Positions 55,720 through 64,000 of a stretch of DNA of 64,000 bases are shown piece by piece (the stretch's first letter is position 1; the number at the start of each line of letters is the position of its first letter). Made by a program: the position numbers and the translations under genes. The stretch comes from Streptococcus mitis (lineage in GTDB: Bacteria; Bacillota; Bacilli; Lactobacillales; Streptococcaceae), in assembly GCF_946190275.1 (NCBI RefSeq), contig NZ_CAMHZQ010000003.1, positions 1 to 64,000 of the forward strand, in the 5' to 3' direction. The notes beneath the pieces are model-generated. The model saw nothing but the letters and a program-made list of their open reading frames with translations. It had not been told where the DNA came from and did not search any database.

Positions 55720-56558
55720 TAACCTTTGACAGCTCCCATAGTAATCCCCTGTGTGAAGGATTTTTGGAAGACAAGGAAGACTGTTACGATTGGCACAGCT
55801 GCAAGAGCAGCACCCGCCATAATCAAACCATAGTTGGTTGCCATTTCAGCCTGCATGGTCGCAACCCCGAGTGAGATAGTCAAGTTTTGACGTGAAGTCA
55901 ACATAACCAACTGCATGAAGTAGTCGTTCCAGGTATTGATGAAGGTAAAGATTGCAAGGGCTGCAAATCCTGGTTTCACAATCGGGAAGGCTACGCTCCA
56001 GAAAGTACGAATCTCACCACAACCGTCAATTTTAGCTGATTCAAGCAACTCTGTAGGGATATTTTCACTGAATTGTTTCATGAGGAAGACACCAAACGGC
56101 CATCCAATCAAAGGCAAGATAACTGCCCAAAGAGTGTCATGGATTCCCATGAAGTTAACGATACGTACCAATGGTACAAGGACAACTTGTTTTGGAAGTG
56201 CCATGGCAGCTATAAAGATGGCAAAGAGAATACGCTGACCATAGAAACGTTTTTTAGCCAATACATAACCTGCTAGAGAAGATGTTGCACAGACTAGGAA
56301 CATGGTTACCAATGAAATAAATACTGAGTTCCACATCCATTGCATAGCAGGGTTTTGCACCATGAGTTGTTGGAAGTTTTCCATGGTTGGCATTTTAGGG
56401 AACCACTGAGGAGGAATAACGATTGTATCAGGTTGTGATTTGAATGCCCCTGTCAAAATCCAGTAGAATGGAAAGATGAACAGCACAGTCAACAAGAGCA
56501 AAATGATTGTTGAAATAACAGTAAAAGCTGTTAATGGTTTTTTTTCTGTAGATTGCAT
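55719..56558 (-). CDS. Sialic-acid ABC transporter permease (SatC-like, MalG type)
   Basis: 279 aa, six membrane helices, with the EAA loop AKIDGCGEIRTFWSVAFPIVKPG near 185-207 that docks the shared ATPase MsmK (not encoded here). Sugar ABC family CUT1. Partner of the permease upstream and the binding protein at 57662. The specificity is inferred from gene order matching pneumococcal satABC. Confidence 0.88.
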   Translation of the reverse strand: MQSTEKKPLTAFTVISTIILLLLTVLFIFPFYWILTGAFKSQPDTIVIPPQWFPKMPTMENFQQLMVQNPAMQWMWNSVFISLVTMFLVCATSSLAGYVLAKKRFYGQRILFAIFIAAMALPKQVVLVPLVRIVNFMGIHDTLWAVILPLIGWPFGVFLMKQFSENIPTELLESAKIDGCGEIRTFWSVAFPIVKPGFAALAIFTFINTWNDYFMQLVMLTSRQNLTISLGVATMQAEMATNYGLIMAGAALAAVPIVTVFLVFQKSFTQGITMGAVKG

Positions 56559-56573
56559 AGCTGTCTCCTTTCT

Positions 56574-57470
56574 TTAGTATTCTACGTCGTTTCCAAGTAC
56601 TTTAAATTGAACAAAGCTTACGATTGCAATCATGACTGCCAAGAAGACACCAATTGTGTTGGCATAGCCATATTCTGTCAATTGGAAGGCTTTTTCGTAA
56701 AGGTAGTACATAAGTGTACTTGTTGAGTAGTTTGGACCACCAGATGTCAAAAGCTGAATCAAGGCGAAACATTGGAATGAGTTGATTGTTGTGATGATTG
56801 CGATGTAAAGGGTTGTTGGAAGAAGGCTTGGCCATTTAATCTTCCAGAAAACTTGAAATTCAGTTGCACCGTCGACACGCGCCGCTTCAACCAGTGAATT
56901 GTCAATATTCCCCATAGCAGCGATATAAAGGATAATCGGCTGACCAACTGAAGTTGTCAAAAGGATAATCATAATCGCCATCAAAGCCCAGTGTTTGTCT
57001 CCCAGCCAAGAAATGTTCTGGCTGATGATATGACTTGACTTGAGGACAAAGTTTAGAATCCCTGATAGTGGGTCATAGATCCATTTCCATACAACTGTTA
57101 CGGCAACACTACCTGTTACAACAGGAAGGAAGAAGACGAAACGGTAGAATGATCTAGCGATAGCATTTTGGTGATAGGTTTGCGACGCCACAAAGAGCGA
57201 GAATAGAACAACAACTGGCACAGATCCAATAACCAGGATAACCGTGTTGATCAAAGACTTCATAAAGACAGGGTCTTTAAACATGCGGATATAGTTGTTT
57301 AAGCCTACAAACTCAAAGTTTGTCATAGAGTAATTAAAGAAACTTGTAATGAATCCCATCACCATAGGAGCCAATACAAAGATGACAAAGAAGAACAACA
57401 CTGGTGCTAGGAAAGCATAGGAAATCACTGTTTCCCGCATACGAATTTTATTGACTTTCACAGTCGGCAC
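56574..57470 (-). CDS. Sialic-acid ABC transporter permease (SatB-like, MalF type)
   Basis: 298 aa, six membrane helices. EAA loop EAARVDGATEFQVFWKIKWP near 200-219. It pairs with the 279-aa permease (15-base gap). A hairpin between it and the binding-protein gene probably lowers its expression relative to the lipoprotein. Confidence 0.88.
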   Translation of the reverse strand: MPTVKVNKIRMRETVISYAFLAPVLFFFVIFVLAPMVMGFITSFFNYSMTNFEFVGLNNYIRMFKDPVFMKSLINTVILVIGSVPVVVLFSLFVASQTYHQNAIARSFYRFVFFLPVVTGSVAVTVVWKWIYDPLSGILNFVLKSSHIISQNISWLGDKHWALMAIMIILLTTSVGQPIILYIAAMGNIDNSLVEAARVDGATEFQVFWKIKWPSLLPTTLYIAIITTINSFQCFALIQLLTSGGPNYSTSTLMYYLYEKAFQLTEYGYANTIGVFLAVMIAIVSFVQFKVLGNDVEY

Positions 57471-57600
57471 CTCTCTTTCAAATAGAATAATTTTTTGACT
57501 TTCTTGAACTGTTTTAAAATCAAAATGAAATTTTTTAAGATTCGCTTATGTAAGAACTTCATTTTAATTTCGTGACAGTTCCTTACATTTCAAACAAAAT

Positions 57601-57642
57601 CCTCCCTTTTCTTACATAGACTATGCACAGGGAAAAGGGAGG
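57601..57642 (-). terminator. Intercistronic hairpin after the binding-protein gene
   Basis: CCTCCCTTTTC / GAAAAGGGAGG perfect 11-bp arms followed by ATTTTG on the minus strand; partial terminator or 3'-end stabiliser. Confidence 0.7.
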
Positions 57643-57661
57643 GATCAATCTGATTTAGTGC

Positions 57662-59065
<1,404 letters not shown>

Positions 59066-59102
59066 CTACGCATCCACCACTCTCCTCTGTTTTAAGATTG
59101 TG

Positions 59103-59801
59103 TTATTTAAGACCAGCAACGAAGCGTTCTGTAATCTCTTTTGGTCTAGTAATAGCGCCACCTACAACGATGCCTCGCACTCCGTATCCCAGGATTTGTT
59201 TGGCTTGTTCTGGTGTATGAATTTTCCCTTCTGCAATGACATCTACACCGGCATCACAGAGTTTTTTGATTAATTCAAAATCAGGACCATCCACTTTTGG
59301 ACTGTAAGATGTGTATCCTGATAAGGTTGTTCCGACAAAGTCAATTCCCGCTTCAACAGCGGCTAGTCCTTCTTCAAAAGTACTAGTATCAGCCATCAAG
59401 AGCTGGTTAGGATATTTCTCTTTAACCTGACGAATGAACTCTTGAATTTCCAAACCATCATAGCGTTCGCGTTTAGTACAGTCTAGAGCAATCACTTCAA
59501 TATCTAGTTCTGCTAGTTCATCAACTTCTTTCATAGTAGCCGTGATGAAGGGTTCTTGTGGTGGATAATCTCGTTTAATTATCCCAATGATTGGAAGGTT
59601 GGTAACCTCCTTGATTTCCTTAATATCGCGAACACTGTTTGCTCGGATACCGACTGCTCCACCTTGCTCAGCCGCTTTGACCAGCAAGGGAATGACTCCT
59701 CCCGCTTCTGTATAAAGCGGTTCGTGAGGAAGGGCCTGACAAGAAACGATGATTCCATCTTTGATTTGTGCAATCAAGGCTTCTTTAGTAATCTGTGGCA
59801 T
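59103..59801 (-). CDS. nanE: N-acetylmannosamine-6-phosphate 2-epimerase
   Basis: 232 aa, TIM barrel. [12 protein letters not shown] at the start, IGIIKRDYP (Lys near 65), [10 protein letters not shown] near 125 and [10 protein letters not shown] near 190 are NanE landmarks. It converts ManNAc-6-P to GlcNAc-6-P. First gene of the transporter operon, behind a cre site. Confidence 0.93.
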   Translation of the reverse strand: MPQITKEALIAQIKDGIIVSCQALPHEPLYTEAGGVIPLLVKAAEQGGAVGIRANSVRDIKEIKEVTNLPIIGIIKRDYPPQEPFITATMKEVDELAELDIEVIALDCTKRERYDGLEIQEFIRQVKEKYPNQLLMADTSTFEEGLAAVEAGIDFVGTTLSGYTSYSPKVDGPDFELIKKLCDAGVDVIAEGKIHTPEQAKQILGYGVRGIVVGGAITRPKEITERFVAGLK

Positions 59802-59849
59802 CCTCTTTCCTCCTTTTCTTTGTTCTTATGAGTTGATTATATATCATTT

Positions 59850-59865
59850 ATGAAGCGCTTTCAAT
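59850..59865. promoter_or_regulatory. cre site upstream of nanE
   Basis: ATGAAGCGCTTTCAAT (reverse ATTGAAAGCGCTTCAT) matches the CcpA consensus WTGNAANCGNWNNCW. It lies 49 bases before nanE. Confidence 0.7.
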
Positions 59866-59989
59866 ACTTTGTAGTAGGATAGATTACAGTTTCAAAAGTA
59901 TTTTATAGAACAGCTGTTTCTGAAAGTAGTTTCAGGTAATATAAATATCCGTATATACAACCAAATGAACTAAAACTAATCCTGACCAC

Positions 59990-60760
59990 CCGTTTGTCCC
60001 AGGGCTATAAGCCCAAATTACCAGCCAGCGCCTAAAGACGCTGGCTTTCACGTTGTTCAAGCCTCATTGCTCTTGACTCGTCACTTGCCTCTTAAAGAGG
60101 CTTTAGTATTACTTACCACTATCCCTAAAGGGATCCTCATATTCTTTTACACTCAATTTATCTAGTGCTATATCATGCTTTACTCGTTTTCGAATTTTCA
60201 TACTCGTGAAGAAATCATCCACTGGATAATTTCTTTAATCTTGGATATATTTCCTAATTGTGGCTTCATTAAGCCCTACTGTACTTACATAATAACCTTC
60301 CGCCCAGAAATGCCGATTCCCAAACTTGTACTTGAGATTGGCGTGTTTGTCAAACATCATGAGTGCACTTTTTCCTTTTAAATAACCCATGAAACTCGAA
60401 ACACTTATCCTTGGTGGAATACTTACTAACATGTGTACATGGTCTGGCATTAAGTGACCCTCGATAATTTCAACTCCTTTATAACTACACAAGCGATGAA
60501 ATATTTCGCTAAACTACTTCGATATTGATTATAGATGACTTTTCGTCTATACTTAGAGGTGAACACAATGTGATACTTACAGTGCCACTTTGTGTGCGAT
60601 AAACTATGAGCCTTTTGTGCCATATTTTTCTCCTTTCGCGTTACAATTGGCTTGAACACCTTTATTGTATCGCGTTTGGAGTTTTTTGGGTATAACCTTC
60701 GACGCGCACCCCCATAGCGGGTGTTTTTTTGTCTCGCACCTAACGGAGCGAGACGGACTA
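59990..60760 (-). mobile_element. IS200-like (IS200/IS605 family) element, inactive
   Basis: Contains a broken Y1-transposase gene plus strong subterminal hairpins: GCCAGCG...CGCTGGC near 60035-60056, GGGCTTATAGCCC near 60001 and GTCTCGC...GCGAGAC near 60731-60754. Exact ends are not certain. Confidence 0.7.
60109..60623 (-). pseudogene. IS200-type transposase TnpA, frameshifted and interrupted
   Basis: Starts MAQKAHSLSHTKWHCKYHIV at 60623 with a good RBS; one base is lost near 60510, after which the frame GVEIIEGHLMPDHVHML (HUH motif HVH) continues to YIQD, stop. The expected tail KHDIALDKLSVKEYEDPF reappears about 55 bases later, so a short insertion is present. The catalytic Tyr region (EGYYVSTVG) survives, but no active enzyme is made. 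Confidence 0.8.
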
Positions 60761-60770
60761 ATAGTCACAT

Positions 60771-60927
60771 AATAAGAATCACAATAAGCTCATTCATAAA
60801 TGGTTACCTAAAGAAACTAAGAAAACGACTCCTAAAGAAGTCGCATTCATCAAAAATTGGATTAACAACTATCATAAAAAATGCTTGAACTACAAATCTC
60901 CCAGAGAATTTTTTGTTGCTAACTAAC
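60771..60927 (+). pseudogene. C-terminal remnant of an IS30-family transposase
   Basis: The plus strand reads NKNHNKLIHKWLPKETKKTT, PKEVAFIKNWINNY and HKKCLNYKSP, the typical end of IS30-family DDE transposases; an extra C at 60900-60903 shifts the last residues (REFFVAN). About 70 bases further is the truncated end of nanA. Confidence 0.75.
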
Positions 60928-60998
60928 TTGAAATTTAGCGTTTGTATTTGAACGACAAGCCTAACACAGAGATGTTTTCTTATGTCTATAATTAGCTT

Positions 60999-63473
<2,475 letters not shown>

Positions 63474-63615
63474 CTAAGCGATTTTTTAAAATTTTTGAAT
63501 TAGTTAAAAAGTTAGCACTGGAAAGCAATTCAACTAATACGATTGCTTATTCTTGATTAATCTATGACTCTCTAAAAGTAATTATTTTATTTCCTAAAAA
63601 TCTAGATTTTTCTTT

Positions 63616-63621
63616 ATTATA
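63616..63621 (-). promoter_or_regulatory. Candidate -10 of nanA
   Basis: TGTATAAT on the minus strand about 165 bases before the nanA start; no good -35. The 63453-63787 stretch is otherwise AT-rich with nothing recognised. Confidence 0.3.
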
Positions 63622-63787
63622 CAATAAAACAATATATTTTTCTATATTAATCTACAATAGATTCTATTTTCAGAAATATTTTTATACTTCTATATTCTTT
63701 AAAAGTACTTTCGACTTCTATAACAAAAAGAAAAATAATATATTCTCCAATGTCATTAAGTTAGGACTAAACTTTCTCCTTCAATAA

Positions 63788-63908
63788 AGGGTGTAAACGA
63801 TAACCCCTGAGCCTTTTATTTCATATTTTTCTCTTTTCGCTTTACAATTAGCTTGAACACCTTTACTGTATCGCGCTTGGAATTTTTGAGTATAATCTTC
63901 GATGCGCG
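63788..63908 (-). mobile_element. Remnant of a second IS200-like element (5' end)
   Basis: Aligns with 60590-60706, in the same orientation: CTTGAACACCTTTACTGTAT, then CGCGCTTGGA, GAGTATAATCTTCGATGCGC. The transposase ATG is lost. 63909-64000 holds nothing recognised. Confidence 0.65.
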
Positions 63909-64000
63909 AGTCTGGTATAAAAAGATTTTGATTTTAGGAATTCTTTATTATGAATTTTAAAAATCGATAGATTAGACAAAAAAGCGAACAATACAGAATT

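Noticed and set aside
59850..60998. TnpB or omega-RNA guide system associated with the IS200-like element
   Set aside because: Only TnpA pieces and hairpins are visible; no RuvC-type ORF is present.

Overview
The window reads as a low-GC Gram-positive chromosome of the Streptococcus mitis group, very close to Streptococcus pneumoniae (S. pneumoniae, S. pseudopneumoniae or S. mitis). The evidence is the near-identical gene content and order around psaBCA-tpxD, pepO, relA-dtd, psaR, the ftsA-ftsZ-ylm-divIVA-ileS cluster, ddl-murF, recR-pbp2b and the sialic-acid (nan/sat) locus, together with typical pneumococcal interspersed repeats: four BOX elements and two 107-bp RUP elements. From memory, pneumococcal genomes carry nanB and a PTS gene near nanE that are missing here, so a mitis/pseudopneumoniae relative or a deleted pneumococcal lineage are both possible. 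No tRNA, rRNA or CRISPR array was seen.

Layout. 1-5.0 kb is a rearranged region: a DUF389 membrane protein and a small K+ channel, then gene fragments including a truncated second DUF389 copy (400-bp perfect direct repeat), an ABC exporter and a decayed XRE regulator. 5.0-16.1 kb is conserved core: a BceRS-type two-component system, a lipase-like protein, an Rrf2 regulator, a phosphoesterase, PsaR, PnuC, two related membrane proteins (one frameshifted), Dtd, RelA and an MBL hydrolase. 16.4-20.4 kb is accessory: a 976-aa LPXTG surface protein and a serine recombinase, separated by two recombinase-like dyad sites in inverted orientation (possible phase switch). 20.6-22.5 kb is pepO. 22.5-23.6 kb is a small bacteriocin plus immunity cassette between two RUPs. 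23.8-27.0 kb is psaBCA and tpxD, whose promoter carries a perfect PsaR-type operator. 27.1-34.5 kb holds an ABC transporter, a GH95 fucosidase, gpmA and a small membrane protein. 34.6-43.5 kb is ileS (with T-box) and the division cluster. 43.7-50.4 kb is cell-wall and DNA repair (murF, ddl, recR, pbp2b). 50.6-59.9 kb is sialic-acid uptake and catabolism, interrupted by a toxin-antitoxin module. 60-64 kb holds IS200 and IS30 remnants around a C-terminally truncated nanA sialidase.

Functional links. NanA releases sialic acid; the SatABC-like transporter (SBP plus two permeases) imports it; the lyase, ROK kinase and NanE convert it towards GlcNAc-6-P; the RpiR protein is the likely regulator, and a cre-like site precedes nanE. 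PsaR (9.5 kb) probably represses psaBCA (23.8 kb) in response to Mn. PBP2b carries residues typical of altered, low-affinity alleles next to its SSN motif, including Pro where susceptible strains have Thr446.
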